From Voacanga thouarsii (Eukaryota > Streptophyta > Magnoliopsida > Gentianales > Apocynaceae), in the NCBI GenBank assembly GCA_026120185.1, contig JANUWF010001281.1:186001-250000 (forward strand): a stretch of DNA of 64,000 nucleotides, given 5' to 3'. Under the pieces are notes generated by a model. The model did no database searches and was not told where the DNA came from. It saw nothing but the letters and a program-made list of their open reading frames with translations. Each line of letters starts with the position of its first letter. Position 1 is the stretch's first letter. Both the position numbers and the translations under genes were made by a program. Shown here one piece after another: positions 36,661 to 47,545 of this stretch.

Positions 36661-36702
36661 CTCTCTCTTTCTCTTTCTCTCTCTCTCGGCCGAAATGGTT
36701 AC
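36661..36702 (+). repeat. CT microsatellite and conserved CGGCCGAAATGG block
   Basis: An interrupted CT run is followed by CGGCCGAAATGGTT, as at 2581-2624 and inverted at about 23630-23670. Confidence 0.85.
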
Positions 36703-39010
36703 TCCAACTATGGCCATTTTCCTTCTTCCTTCTTGGACGGATCAAGTCTTCCAAGCGAGAGGATCCTCTTGGGACTTCTTCAAGGTAGTCATCATTCAAG
36801 TAAGCCTCTTCAATATTCTCTTTAAATTCTAGATTCATGTCTTTTGGATGTTATTGGAAAACGATGGATTATGGTTGGAGATTAAGCATGTGTTTATATG
36901 ATGGAGTTGGGATTGAAGTATGAGGATAAATGTGTTTATGTGATGGAGTTGGGATTGATGCATGAGAATGATTTGTCTTGGTTGAGTTTTATGATGTTTT
37001 AGGGTTCGTTGCATGATTTCATGTCGTGAGTTAGTGTGGATGATTAAGCATGATAGATATTATGTCACCTTTGGTGAATAGGGTTTTATGTTCTTGTATC
37101 CTTGTTGAAGCCATGAATATGATTATGTTTAGTGGAGTGTGGATCATGTGTTGGTAGATATGGATCTATGCTTTTGTTCATGATTTGGATGGTTTGTTGA
37201 TTGGTGTAGAGTGTATGTTCATGATTATGGTTAGCAATAGGAATTATGATCATGACCTTGTTGTTCCTAAGCTATTTAAGTTAGCCAATTTTATTTCATT
37301 AATAAAAATTAATACTATATATTTTCTTCTAAAGATTTCGAAAACCTAGGAAGATTTAGAATTGGATTGATATATGAAATAATGATATTTTAGCCAAATG
37401 CCTGATGTCCTTTATTATAAATAAAATATATAAATATTATATATAATAACAATATTAAATAAAGCCTGTTATATAAATAATCATGATAGGTAAAATATTA
37501 ATCTTGTAAGTCATATATTCATAAATACTAATAAAATTTATTTATTAATAAAAAACATATTAAAATTTACTTACTAATAATTTTATTTACCAATTATTTT
37601 CTAACCAGTAATTATTAATAGATTATTATTTTTAAATGTTATCATCTAGGACCTAGGACCCTTCATCAAATAAACCCTAGTTTATTTATAATAAGATTTA
37701 AACCTACGACTTATTAGTAACCATTTCACAAACCCTAGTTATTTTATTATCAAGCTAGATTTATTCTATAAAATTCTTTTTGGCATCTAGCCTTAAAGTT
37801 TGGGACACTAGGATCATGATTGTAGTAAGTTGAGCTAGGACTATTTATGAAAGCAAATTTTGGCTTGAGTTTAATTATGGCTTGTGTTTTCCCCATGCAA
37901 GGTTAGGTCAGCTTTTGGGGATCTTTGATTTATCTCAAACAAAGGATCAGGTAAGCTCTTGCATAAAACTTGTTTATTGTAAAAGGTTACTATGGCAAGC
38001 CAAATGCGAAGTGTGTGGAAACTCTTTTTTTTTTTCTTGTAAAGGCAATTGAGAACTGTTTCCTTCCTTATTTCAGTCAAACAGACTATTTGAAAACTAA
38101 TAAGCAGTTTTTCTCAAACACTGAACTCTTTTTAAAACTAACTTTGACCCAGACGTTAGAAACCCTTAATTGCCATTTCCAAGTAAAGTAATGTTTTATC
38201 ATTTTTCTCCCAAGTGGGACAATCACCGTTGAGTACTCGATAAAGGTAGGCTAGTAGTACTAGTTTTGAAAAGCAAGAGCGAGTCTTTTGACAGGTGGCC
38301 ACCTCCAGAAGATGATCTCAACTTGGAGAAGTGATAGTACTACTTAGTCATGCCGGTCCGAGCTAGCAAGTTTCAGTTATGTGGACTATATGTTGTCGAA
38401 GTAGACAACCAATTTTGTTTGGGTGTAGAGAAGGAGGAGTATCTTACCCAGTAGGCCGATCACCTACCTTTTGTCAGTCTGCACAAAGTGTGGCATTCTG
38501 ACCGATATACGGTCTTGGGGCCCAACGTGTGGTAACCCTTGTCCACCCATTTGAGTGGTTGGTTTTATTGTGCACTTGTGTGGTTTGAAAGGAGGAAAAC
38601 GCCACCCTTTATTTTGATCCTTATTTCTTGCTTGCTAGCACTCTCTTATGAAATGTTTACAACTTGCATACATGAACTGTTTTACGTGAACACTCAAAGC
38701 ACACACGGACTTATTGAGATTTTTATCTTATCACACTTTTTGCCATAATTTCAATCAATCTTACTGTGGGGATGAGTAACTAGTTGTTGCCTGCTTTGGA
38801 AGATATTATGTTATTTTTTTATGTAATGCTTTGAGAGATGGGAGTAAACAATTTATTTTGGATTCATTCTTGAATTTTTGGGTTGTAATAAGTTTTAATT
38901 TCAAGGTATTGTTATATTTTTGTTGTGTGACCTAGTTATAAAGACCCCTTGTCCTTTGGACGGGGCGACATCCCTAGCTCTGTTGGGCCTAGGTTGTGGG
39001 GTGTTACAAT

Positions 39011-39025
39011 TGGTATCAGAGTCTA
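39011..39025 (+). promoter_or_regulatory. primer binding site of the chromovirus
   Basis: TGGTATCAGAGTCTA begins two bases after the LTR. It is the initiator-Met tRNA site used by many plant retrotransposons, changed only at its end. Confidence 0.85.
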
Positions 39026-39116
39026 GGTTTAGGCAAATATTGATAGTATATATTCTGCTTATTTAAGTTCAAATCTTTATCTAACCTATCTTGTTTATGT
39101 TGTAGGGTGGTTAGAA

Positions 39117-39570
39117 TGCTTAGAACTGCGAGGAAGGGCAGCAATGGCATCCTCCTATCCCTATCTACTCAGAAGACCTTCCAGTACCTCAGCCTGCTTC
39201 TCAGCCAGCTATTCCTTTAGAAGATAGTAGTGATGACGAGGTTCCGATCAATGAGCCACCCCTAACACCTGTGATAGATTTGAGTTCTGACAGTGAAGAT
39301 GAGAAGATTGACGTGGAGTATGTTCCCCAACCTCCTAGCCCCATAGTTGATTTATCAACAAATAGTGATGACCCGGGGGAGATAGATTATGAATCTCCAC
39401 CTAGGCCTTCTTTCATTCCTCCACCCAACCAGGTTGAGACTGGGGAGAGTTCTAGGCAACCCGGGAAGGAGCCAATGGAGAGGTTTGCAAGTAGGGCTAG
39501 GATACACTTCTCTAAGAACTCTAGGGGTTGGTTGTATAAGGCTGATCTTGAAGATTCTGATGAGGACTAG
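39117..39570 (+). pseudogene. acidic accessory ORF upstream of gag with two SUMO-interaction-like motifs
   Basis: The likely start is ATG at 39117. One frameshift near 39125-39170 joins it to a frame open to TAG at 39568-39570; uninterrupted reading runs from about 39127. The protein would be about 150 residues, Pro/Ser/Asp/Glu-rich. It contains VIDLSSDSEDE (39271 on) and IVDLSTNSDD (39343 on), each preceded by Pro-rich spacers and a further acidic run DSSDDE. The C-terminus is basic (RFASRARIHFSKN, GWLYKADLEDSDED). A hydrophobic VIDL core followed by Ser and acidic residues is the classic SUMO-interacting motif. I do not recognise the full protein. Standard chromoviruses have no known gene at this place. 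Confidence 0.6.
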
Positions 39571-39843
39571 AAGGGCTGAGAGTTATTATGATCAACGTGT
39601 TAATTTATTGTTTTTCATAAACTTCTATGTTAAGGAGTTTTATTTCTGATTTATGTTTAATTTCAAATTTATGCAAATAAGAATACCTAAGTACTCTAAG
39701 ATTTGAGGGAAAATTTATGAGTAATTCTTTAGACAAAAACTTGCACCTGATTTTCTTTTACTTGAATCTCATTGTGAATGCATACTCAACTAAAATGATG
39801 TAATCAATGAATGCATAAACTTATCATTTGGGTATGGTTTAGA
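39571..39843 (+). other. spacer between accessory ORF and gag
   Basis: AT-rich, with no frame of note. Confidence 0.5.
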
Positions 39844-40810
39844 ATGGCACCCAAGTGCCGTGTTGCTTCGTTAAGCAGGAGAATTCCGAAAGTAGATCAT
39901 GTGGCACTAGAAGTGGAGACAACCCAGATGCAATCACCCAACCAGGGTAATGAGAGTGAACCAGATATGGGGATGAGGTCTGAAGCACCGGTTGAAATGA
40001 TGATGGGGCAAGTATTCAGTAAGATGGCAAAGATTATGCAGACCCTGATCGAGCGGAGGAACCCCAATGGAGAGGATGAGGCATTGGAGCGGTTTTTGAA
40101 ATTTTAGCCGCCTGTCTTCATGGGCGAAGCTGAGCAAGATCAGAAAGCTGAGCATTGGATCAAACACATGGATGACATATTTGCAATGCTCTAGTACATT
40201 GAGAAGCAAATGGTTAAGTTCGCTACATTCCGTTTAAGGGGCCCAGCTCAGGCATGGTGGTAGCAAGTTCAGGACGACTAGGAGATGGTTGATCAAGAAT
40301 GGACATGGTCCAATTTTTTTGAAGCCTTCAGAGTTGAGTATATTCCCCAGTGGATAGTGGAAAAGCGGGAGGATGAGTTCCAAAATTTAAAATAGGGAGG
40401 CATGGCAGTGGCCCAGTATGCAACACAGTTCACCTAGCTATCGAAGTACTGCGAGAAGCTAGTGGACATCGAGCAGAATAGGACGAGGCAGTTTGTCAAG
40501 GGATTAAGGCAAGAATTGAGGAGGGCGTTGGCACCTTCTCCACCAATGACCTATTCAGGGGCCGTGGACGCAGCTACCAGGACAGAAAATAAGGACCGCA
40601 GTAGAATGGCATCGAGACCTTTCCAACCACCAAGGCAATCGCAAGGACACTTCTAGAGGCAACAATCCAACAAGCACCTCACCAACCAGTAGTGGCAGAA
40701 TCAGGGAAAGCAAGCTCGGACAGCACCGATTGGTCCTGCGCAGAACCTTCCATTATGCTGGCAGTGTGGGAAAAGAGGCCACACAGAGAAGAACTATTGG
40801 TCCAAAAAAG
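39844..40810 (+). pseudogene. chromovirus gag, one frame with eight TAG stops
   Basis: One frame from ATG 39844 to the truncation at 40810 encodes a Ty3/gypsy gag: a basic N-terminus, VFMGEAEQDQKAEHWIKHMD, FRLRGPAQAWW, FFEAFRVEYIPQWIVEKRE, RQFVKGLRQELRRAL, a basic Pro/Gln-rich linker, and the knuckle CWQCGKRGHTEKNY. There are no frameshifts. Stops are TAG at 40105, 40192, 40261, 40279, 40393, 40435, 40654 and 40690. Where the family wording is familiar the residue should be Gln (CAG). The last Cys of the knuckle is Tyr. Protease and pol do not follow. Confidence 0.88.
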
Positions 40811-41493
40811 CTAAATGGGATATACTCATCGCATGCATAGTATATGGAATTAACAAGTATCGATCCTCAAGGAATAACTACCATTAGTTATTATTTATTC
40901 AGTATTTAACCGACCTAATAAAGTGATAAGATGATAAAAAAGAAAATAAAAAAATTATACAACTCAAGGATGTAAGAATATACAATTTAGACAAATATAT
41001 TTAAAGACATGGCAATGAATTTCTTAGTAACCTCATACTTTAGGAGATAATGAATATGAAGTTAGCCAATAATCCCATTCTCTAGGTGAAATCAACAAAT
41101 CTTTGATTACCTTGGTTCTTTTTCTTAACTTCATTTCTCAAGTCTGTTAAGAGATAATAAATATGAAATTAATGAAATTAAATCAACTTCTAACATCGTT
41201 TTCCAAGTCAATTGGAAGTAAATCTAAATTCATCAATTCATCCATAATCACAAGAAATCAAACACTAAGAATGATAGAAAATTGATCAAATAGCTAAATT
41301 AACCAAAAATCATAAATCCCAAAATAATGTCAAATTATAATAAAAATATTAATTACGTCACTATTCTAAAAAATAATACAAAGGTAAAAGAAAGAACTCA
41401 TAGACAAGACCTCCTTTTTTTCGTTGAAAATCACCTTGAATAATACCCCTTGATTGATGAATCTCCTCATTTTGTGATTGATTGGTAGTTTTT
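40811..41493 (-). mobile_element. G5 3' LTR, downstream part, truncated
   Basis: It resembles the start of the G2 LTR on the plus strand (GCATAGTATATGGAATTAACAA compared with the similar text at 20810-20840) but is diverged. It is noncoding. GTTTT at 41489-41493 is the left target duplication of G4. Confidence 0.55.
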
Positions 41494-42650
41494 GATACAA
41501 GCTCGGGAGCACCAAAATTTAAAAATTAGACTTAAGAACAAGACTCAAGAATTAGTTACCTAATCCTCTACCAAAATACCCATAAAATAAGAACCCTAGG
41601 TGATTTAATAACTAGAACCCAAATTCTAATAGGAGTTGGCCAACTACTTCAACACTCAAATATAATTGAATTTACAAAGAATTCAAGAACAAGTGAGATG
41701 GAGAAAATTAGGCACCCTTCTATGTTTCTTAACAATAACACTAGGTAAGAATAAATCTATCCAATACGCAGGATAAAGAAATAAGTTGGATTAACCCAAG
41801 GGTTTTAGAGACTCTAAACAAAGATCGGTCTAATTTCTTTGCTTGGTCTTCAAAAGAAGAACTAAGGAGGAATTCTCCTTTCCAAGAGTTCAACACTCTA
41901 TTCTCTATTTGAAATTTGAAATTTGAAATTCTATTACAAAAGAGGCTATAATAGGGTATTTATAGGCCCTAAGTTGCCCTAACTAATTAGCAAACAAGCA
42001 TAGAAATTAGATGACTTTAATATAAGTTTTTAGACCCTATTACATGCTTTAAAATAGGGTAAAACATAATAAAAGTCGTGAAAATTAAATTCTAAGAAAA
42101 AAGGTTGAAAATACAAAAAATAGCCAAAAAAATGGGATGGACCCGACTAGACCCGGCGCGGGGTCCAAGGACTACACCTGACGCCAGGTGTAATCTACCT
42201 CAAAGACTATTTGTCACCAGATTAGGGCCAGCACCAGGTCCTTCATTCTCAACCGACATTAGATAGGCTATGGGCATCCTCTCTTGTTTTGTTATACTTC
42301 AAAACTTATTCTTTAGACCTCCATTCCATTTCTCTATGTTTCCTTGATCTTCCAAATGAAACGTTGGTTGTCTTGAGCCTTTCTTGATACTCATTTAGCA
42401 TTCAATCCTTGTTTAATGGTTGGCTTGATCCTCCACATGGATTGTTCCTTTTATTGTGCATCTTTTTGCCTTTTCTTTTCCATCCATCTCTTTACTGTCT
42501 TCTTGGACCTGGGTTTGTTGAATTTGTTGTCTTGAAAAACTCCATTGATTCCTCTTGAATGTTGCTCTTACCCATGGCACCATGAAATGTGATTTTGTCC
42601 TTCTTTCCCCTTCATGAAAATAGCCTTCATGCCTAATTTGATTACTGTCA
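41494..42650 (-). mobile_element. G4 3' LTR
   Basis: On the minus strand it starts TGACAGTAATCAAATTAGG and ends GCTTGTATCA. It has a TATA box (plus strand TATTTATA at 41957-41964) and a GC-rich cluster at 42130-42255 (ACCCGGCGCGGGGTCC, ACACCTGACGCCAGGTGT). A pyrimidine run on the plus strand at 42651-42668 is the polypurine tract. Confidence 0.88.
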
Positions 42651-43037
42651 TTTCCTCCTTCTTGAAGATGATTCGCCTTCGAATTATTACCTGCATTATA
42701 ATTCAAACAAGATACTTTGTGTGACAGTAAAACTTTTGGCTTTGGATCCTCACCAACTCCCTTGTTTTCTCTCTTCTCTACCCAAGCTCTCAACCTCATT
42801 TTAACCCCACTCATTTTTTTTCTCAACCTCTTGTTTGGCTCTCTTTAGCACCACATTATTTTGTGTTTGCCTCTCTTATTGCTCTCTTTATTTTCTCTCC
42901 TCTCCTCTCCTTATACTCTTCTTTTCCTCCTTTTTCTCTGTCTTTTTCTTTTCCTTCTCCCTCATAAGGTTTTGATCTTTTTGTAATCTCTATAAGGGAT
43001 ATTAGGAGAAAAGTAAACTTCTTTCCCTCTTTGCTCA
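42651..43037 (-). pseudogene. G4 pol-tail remnant and linker
   Basis: The minus strand encodes LQEGGNDSNQ and nearby text resembling the tail of G6 pol (QEGEDEGNQ), preceded by a Lys/Glu-rich linker (KRSKPYEGEGKEKDREK) that normally follows the protease. RT to integrase is missing between them. Confidence 0.55.
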
Positions 43038-43440
43038 ATGCATAAGTTTTCCTCTACCATTATGTATCACATCTCTATCAAACACCCAAGGCCTTCCCAA
43101 CAACAACTCTTCAACATGCATGGACATCACATCACAAAGTACCTCATCTTCATAATTCCATATACTAAATATAATATTGACATGTTTATTCACCTTCACC
43201 TCACCACAATTATTAACCCATTGAAGTTTGTATTGCTCAGGATGCTACACGGTCTCTATACCTATCTCTTCAACCAATGTAGTACTTATCATATTCACAC
43301 AACTTTCACAATCTTTCATCATATTACATGGCATTTGATTGATTTTACATCTTGAGTAGAAATTATTTTCTCTTTCTGAATCTTTCGAATTCTCAACAAC
43401 ATAAGTACCTATGACTCAACTAGTAATAATAACCAGTGAA
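43038..43440 (-). pseudogene. G4 retroviral-type protease remnant
   Basis: The minus strand reads STLVEEIGIETV, QYKLQWVNNCGEVKVNKHV, DEVLCDVMSMHVEELLLGRP and FDRDVIHNGR. These are the C-terminal landmarks of the protease region also present in G6 at 53228-53473. A stop after ETV and others break it. The catalytic D-S/T-G part was not found intact. Confidence 0.7.
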
Positions 43441-43635
43441 TTTCCTTGCTCAACCATATTTTCCCTTTCACCATCTACTCCTTCTATTTTGGCTTCCCTA
43501 GAAAATGGTGTTGGTGTTTTGCTCTTCACAACCTCACATTCTTCCTCTTTCTTTCGTTGATGTGAGCTCTCTCCCACTTCATAGTTACTTGTCGTATTTT
43601 TAGGACCTTTACCTTTTGCACATATTTACTCCTCG

Positions 43636-44441
43636 TCAACCATTATCATGCTCAACTCCTTCTTTACTATCCCCATGTTGGTCTTCATTCCCTTGTATTA
43701 ATGGACTTTTCCCAACTTCTTCAAGATTTTCTTCACCCCTTTGATTTTGCAATTCTCTTTCTTTGGCTTCTTCTTCTATCTTCTCTTCTTTCTCAATTTC
43801 TTGTAGCTTATTTTGTTCACTCTTTCCAACCCATTTCTCCTCTTTATTCTTTTCCTTACATTGTTTCTCCCACATCTCAAATCTTTTGTTTAATTGGCTA
43901 CATCTATCCTTTAAGGCTTCCAAGGACAAGTAGGTGAAGTGTGTTCATAGCTAGAACAATACTCACAAGAACTCACTCCACTTCTTTACTACTTATCCCT
44001 ACTTCATGGACTTTTCCTTCTTGGACAATCACATGTGTCGCAGCTATAATGCCAACAAGTAGAATAAATATAATCTTGCTCTCTACTCAAACCACTCTTA
44101 GAAGAATTTTGTAATGCACTCACTTCCCTTAGCTTGGATCTTTTTGGACATTCATAGGATGTGTGTATATAGCTTGAACAAATTTAGCACCCATACTCCC
44201 TTTCCTTTTGCATACCACTATTTGTCCATTGCAACCCACTCCTTAAATATTTTTGTGGCCCTTCATCATGTTCTTTCAAATACCCCTTGCTCTCATAGTT
44301 ATCCTCTTCATATCTCCAATCATACTTATCATTCCTACCATAACTACTTCTAGTTGAACAAGGCTCTTTATAACAATCATATTCTCTACTTTCATTCCAA
44401 CTAGCTATAGTGAACTTTGTTTTCAAGAGAAGTACCCACAA
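43636..44441 (-). pseudogene. G4 gag-like region with tandem zinc knuckles
   Basis: Minus-strand order: a Tyr/Asp/Glu-rich segment (44441-44184), CCHC-like motif 1 at about 44150-44196 (ICSSYIHTSYECP, with a stop inside the first Cys pair), a possible degenerate one near 44030, motif 2 at about 43935-43980 (CEYCSSYEHTSPTCP), then a Lys/Glu-rich likely coiled coil (43929-43636). The usual Retrotrans_gag core is missing. Comparison with G6 places the gag start near 44440, so the core was deleted or never present. Two similar knuckles close together are unusual for this family. Confidence 0.6.
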
Positions 44442-45983
44442 AATTTAAGTAGAAAACAAAAAAGAAATTTCTCACTTCACTCCCTCACGTGTTTACACTC
44501 TTTCAATGGCACTCCTCTTGTATATACTCTCTTTTGGCTTTTATCAAAATGAGCTCACCCTCTTGCATTTTTCATACTCTCAATTCCACACTCAAATTCT
44601 TCCCAAAGTATCCCCAATTCAAAGGATTTAGTTCTACTAACTAAAGCCAACTAAATTCTAAGGGTTCAAGAAAAAAGAAGTTCCTAAGAAAAAAATGAGC
44701 TATCAGTAGATAAATAACAAGAATGTGACTCAATCAATCGAGAATTTCAAGCAATGATTTGTCACACAAACTCTAGGAATTCTCAAGAAGATGTGTAGTG
44801 ACAACACTAGTCAAGCACTACAAGGATTCAAATAAATAAGGATACTAAGGAATAGAACTCAAGATTGGCAATGTTTAATTCAATCCCAAGTATCTCAAGA
44901 AGATGTCAATCTTAATATTTAACTCACAAAAAATAAGAAATATATCAATTAAGTTCAATGGAAGTGATAAATGTAAGCTAAGAACCCTTACAAGACTATG
45001 TAAAGACTCTAAAACATTTCATTAAACACTTGGTGAGCATCTAGTCAAATGATAGGATTTTCAAAATTTACGATGCTATCACAACCTCAAGAATTCAATT
45101 TGATGAGCAATCAACTCACTCAAGGTAATGAAGTCATAAGAAATTCAAAAATTCAAAGAGATAAATTGATATGATCCATGGTGTACCAATTTTCTTTCCA
45201 AGCTATTTATCACTTCCAAGAAATTTTTTTTGACAGAAATTGGAATTCAAAATCCTACTAAAAATAAGTTAATAAGCAAGAAAATTTATAGGGATTCAAT
45301 AAACAAAGCTTTGGTAGTCATATATGCACAATCCTAAGTCATAAGGCCACACATCAAACACTTAGTGTGTAAACTCGCAACTCAAGGTAATTCAAAATTT
45401 ACAACCATATAGCCATTCCAATACTCAAAATTCACATGTAAAACTCATTCCCAATGATAGATATAACATCAAGAAGCAATTTCACAGCCAGAACATAGAA
45501 AAAACTTGAGTTTTATAGCTTCCAAAATTGGCTTGAAATGAGTTACGGGATTTGTTGTGTCCAGAAATTCTTGCAGCAAATATACTTAATAAACTTCAAA
45601 TTTTCTGCACTTTAAACTTCAAATAGCTACCCAATCATCAACCAAATATGTAGGCTCAAATTCATAATAAATCCATGGCACAATTTGAAGTTCTTGACAT
45701 TCAAAAATAGCAAGAAAAATAGTTACGGGATTAAGAAATTGCAGCAATATTTTTCCACTTGTTTGAGTTCAAAATCAGCAAATATTCATGTCAAATGATT
45801 CCTCAAACATCATAGCAACATATAAGATCAATCTAACATCAAGTTCATGACATAATTTTGAGATTCAAGCATTCAAAAATAACAACAAAAAAAGTGACGA
45901 AAATCTGAAAATTTTTAACAAACTGTTGAAGAAGATTGTACCTTTTGCGCAAAGAAAGTTGTGTTAATAAGAATTAGCACAAT
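44442..45983 (-). mobile_element. G4 leader
   Basis: Noncoding and A-rich. It parallels the G6 leader at 63060-63890 in wording (for example the CTTCACTCC and AATTCTTC phrases). TTACGGGAT occurs at about 45545 and 45723, indicating a diverged internal repeat of roughly 180 bp. Confidence 0.6.
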
Positions 45984-45998
45984 CTTACTCTGATAACA
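45984..45998 (-). promoter_or_regulatory. primer binding site of G4
   Basis: Plus strand CTTACTCTGATAACA is the complement of TGTTATCAGAGTAAG, a two-change version of the site TGGTATCAGAGCAAGG seen in G6. Confidence 0.7.
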
Positions 45999-46002
45999 AT
46001 TT

Positions 46003-47183
46003 TAATATGAGCTCAAGTGCACTAAAATTTGAAAATTAGACTAAAAAACAAGACTCATAATTGCTCACCTAATCCTCTACCAAAATACCCTCAAAATAAG
46101 AACCCTAGGTGATTTAACAACTAGAATCTAAATTCTAATAGGATATGCCAACTACTTCAATACCCAAACACCTTTGAATCTACAAAGAATTCAAGAACAA
46201 GTGGGATGGAGAAAAGTAGGTACCCTTCTAGGTTTCCTAAGAAGAACACTAGGTAAGAATAAATCCATCCAATACCCAAGATGGTGAAATAAGTTTTATT
46301 ACCCCAAGGATTTTAGAGACTCTAAACAAAGGTAGGTCTAATTCATTTTCTTGGTCTTGAAAGGAAAAACTAAGGAGGAATTCTCCTATCCAAGAGTTCA
46401 ACACTCTATTCTCTATTTGAAATTTGAAATCTGAAATTCTATTAGAAAAGAGGCTATAATAGGGTATCTATAGGCCCTAAGTTGCCCTAAATAAATAGCA
46501 AACAAGTATAGAAATTAAATGGCCTTAATATAAGTTTTAGGCCCTATTACATGCCTTAAAAAAGGTTAAAACACAATAAAAGTCGTGAAAATTAAATTAG
46601 AAATGAAAAGGCTAAAATAAAAAATAGCCAAAAAATAGGACGGACCTGGGTCCAAGGACTACACCCGGCACCGAGTCCAAGGACTACACTAGACATCGAG
46701 TGCAATCTGTCCCAGTGTTGGGTGTAATCTATCTCGATGACTATTTGTCACTAGATTAGGGCCGGTGCCGTGTCCTTCACTCTCGATCGATGCCAGGTAG
46801 GCTCTGTGCATCCTCCCTTATTTTGTTGCACTTCAAAACTTTCTCTTTGGACCTCTATTCCATTTTTATGTGTTTCCTTGATCTTCCAAATGAAACATTA
46901 GTCATCTTAAACCCTTCTTGATACTCATTTAGCCTTCAATCCTTGTTTAAAGGTTGGCTTGATCCTCCATATAGATTGTTGCTTTTGTTGTGCGTCTTTT
47001 GGCCATTTCTTTTCCATCTATCTCTTCACAATCTTCTTGGACCTAAGTTTGTTGAATTTGTTATCTTGAAAACATCCTTGATTCCTTATGAGTGCTGCTC
47101 TTACCCATTATAGCATGAAGTGTGATTTTGTCCTTCTTCCCCCTTCTTGAAAATAGCCTTCTTGCCTAATTTGATTCCTATCA
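46003..47183 (-). mobile_element. G4 5' LTR
   Basis: It is collinear with 41494-42650. The TATA box here is changed (plus strand TATCTATA at about 46465-46472). The GC-rich cluster at 46640-46800 has an extra copy of the CCAAGGACTACAC phrase. The terminal dinucleotide is TA where the other LTR has TG. Confidence 0.88.
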
Positions 47184-47188
47184 GCTTT

Positions 47189-47545
47189 GATCCTTAGATT
47201 CATATGTTTTCCCTGCTTAAATAAGCTCCTAAGATGCTAAAATTCATTCCCTAAGCGTTCTGGACCAAGTTGAAGTTGTAAAATGCCAAAACTCTGACAA
47301 AATTTTCAAATCTGTGCAAAATAGGAAAAATCGCCACCATGGAACAGAGGAGAGCCGGCGTCGACCGGGCACTGCTAGGTGACATGGTTTTTTCATCGTT
47401 TTTCCCTTTTCCTACAATAAAATACGAAACACCTTTCCAAGGGTAAAATATCAAATATGAAGGAATATGTCTAGTTATTGCACCAAATGTATTAGAAAAC
47501 ATCCTCAAATAACTATGAAATTATTGATGAGTTGAGCCCCAGTCA
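47189..47545 (-). mobile_element. G5 3' LTR, upstream part
   Basis: On the minus strand it starts TGACTGGGGCTC after a polypurine-like tract (47546-47560). It contains a CCGG cluster at 47345-47380 (GAGCCGGCGTCGACCGGG). It joins the downstream part across G4. Confidence 0.6.

Larger units (their letters stand above)
34754..39008 (+). mobile_element. giant LTR, copy 3 (complete)
   Basis: This 4,255-bp LTR starts TATGAAACCCC (TG changed to TA; the solo copy has TGTGAAACCCC) and ends GGGGTGTTACA. It contains the tRNA-like segment at 35006-35060, the CT run with CGGCCGAAATGG at 36661-36702, an AT-rich block at 37300-37700, and a GC-richer final 700 bp. No long coding frame was recognised in it. 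Confidence 0.88.
34754..40810 (+). mobile_element. plus-strand Tekay/Del-like chromovirus, 3'-truncated
   Basis: A full giant LTR is followed by a primer site, an acidic accessory ORF and a gag ending in a zinc knuckle. Everything downstream (protease onward) is lost at about 40810, where minus-strand LTR sequence of G5 begins. Very long LTRs, this primer site and this gag type suit the Tekay/Del lineage; without RT the lineage is not certain. Its left edge cuts the LTR of G2. No target duplication is visible because the right end is gone. Confidence 0.8.
41494..47183 (-). mobile_element. G4: chromovirus derivative lacking RT, RNase H and integrase
   Basis: Two clear LTRs (1,157 and 1,181 bp) flank an internal region of about 3.35 kb. 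On the minus strand the order is LTR, primer site, long leader, short gag-like frames with zinc-knuckle motifs, protease remnant, pol tail, polypurine tract, LTR. RT, RNase H and integrase are absent. Flanks GTTTT (41489-41493) and GCTTT (47184-47188) are an imperfect target duplication. Its protease and tail resemble those of G6, so G6-like elements may have mobilised it. Confidence 0.82.

Noticed and set aside
43038..43937. Plus-strand frames opposite the G4 protease and gag region
   Set aside because: The opposite strand encodes recognisable protease and knuckle motifs; the plus frames are shadows.
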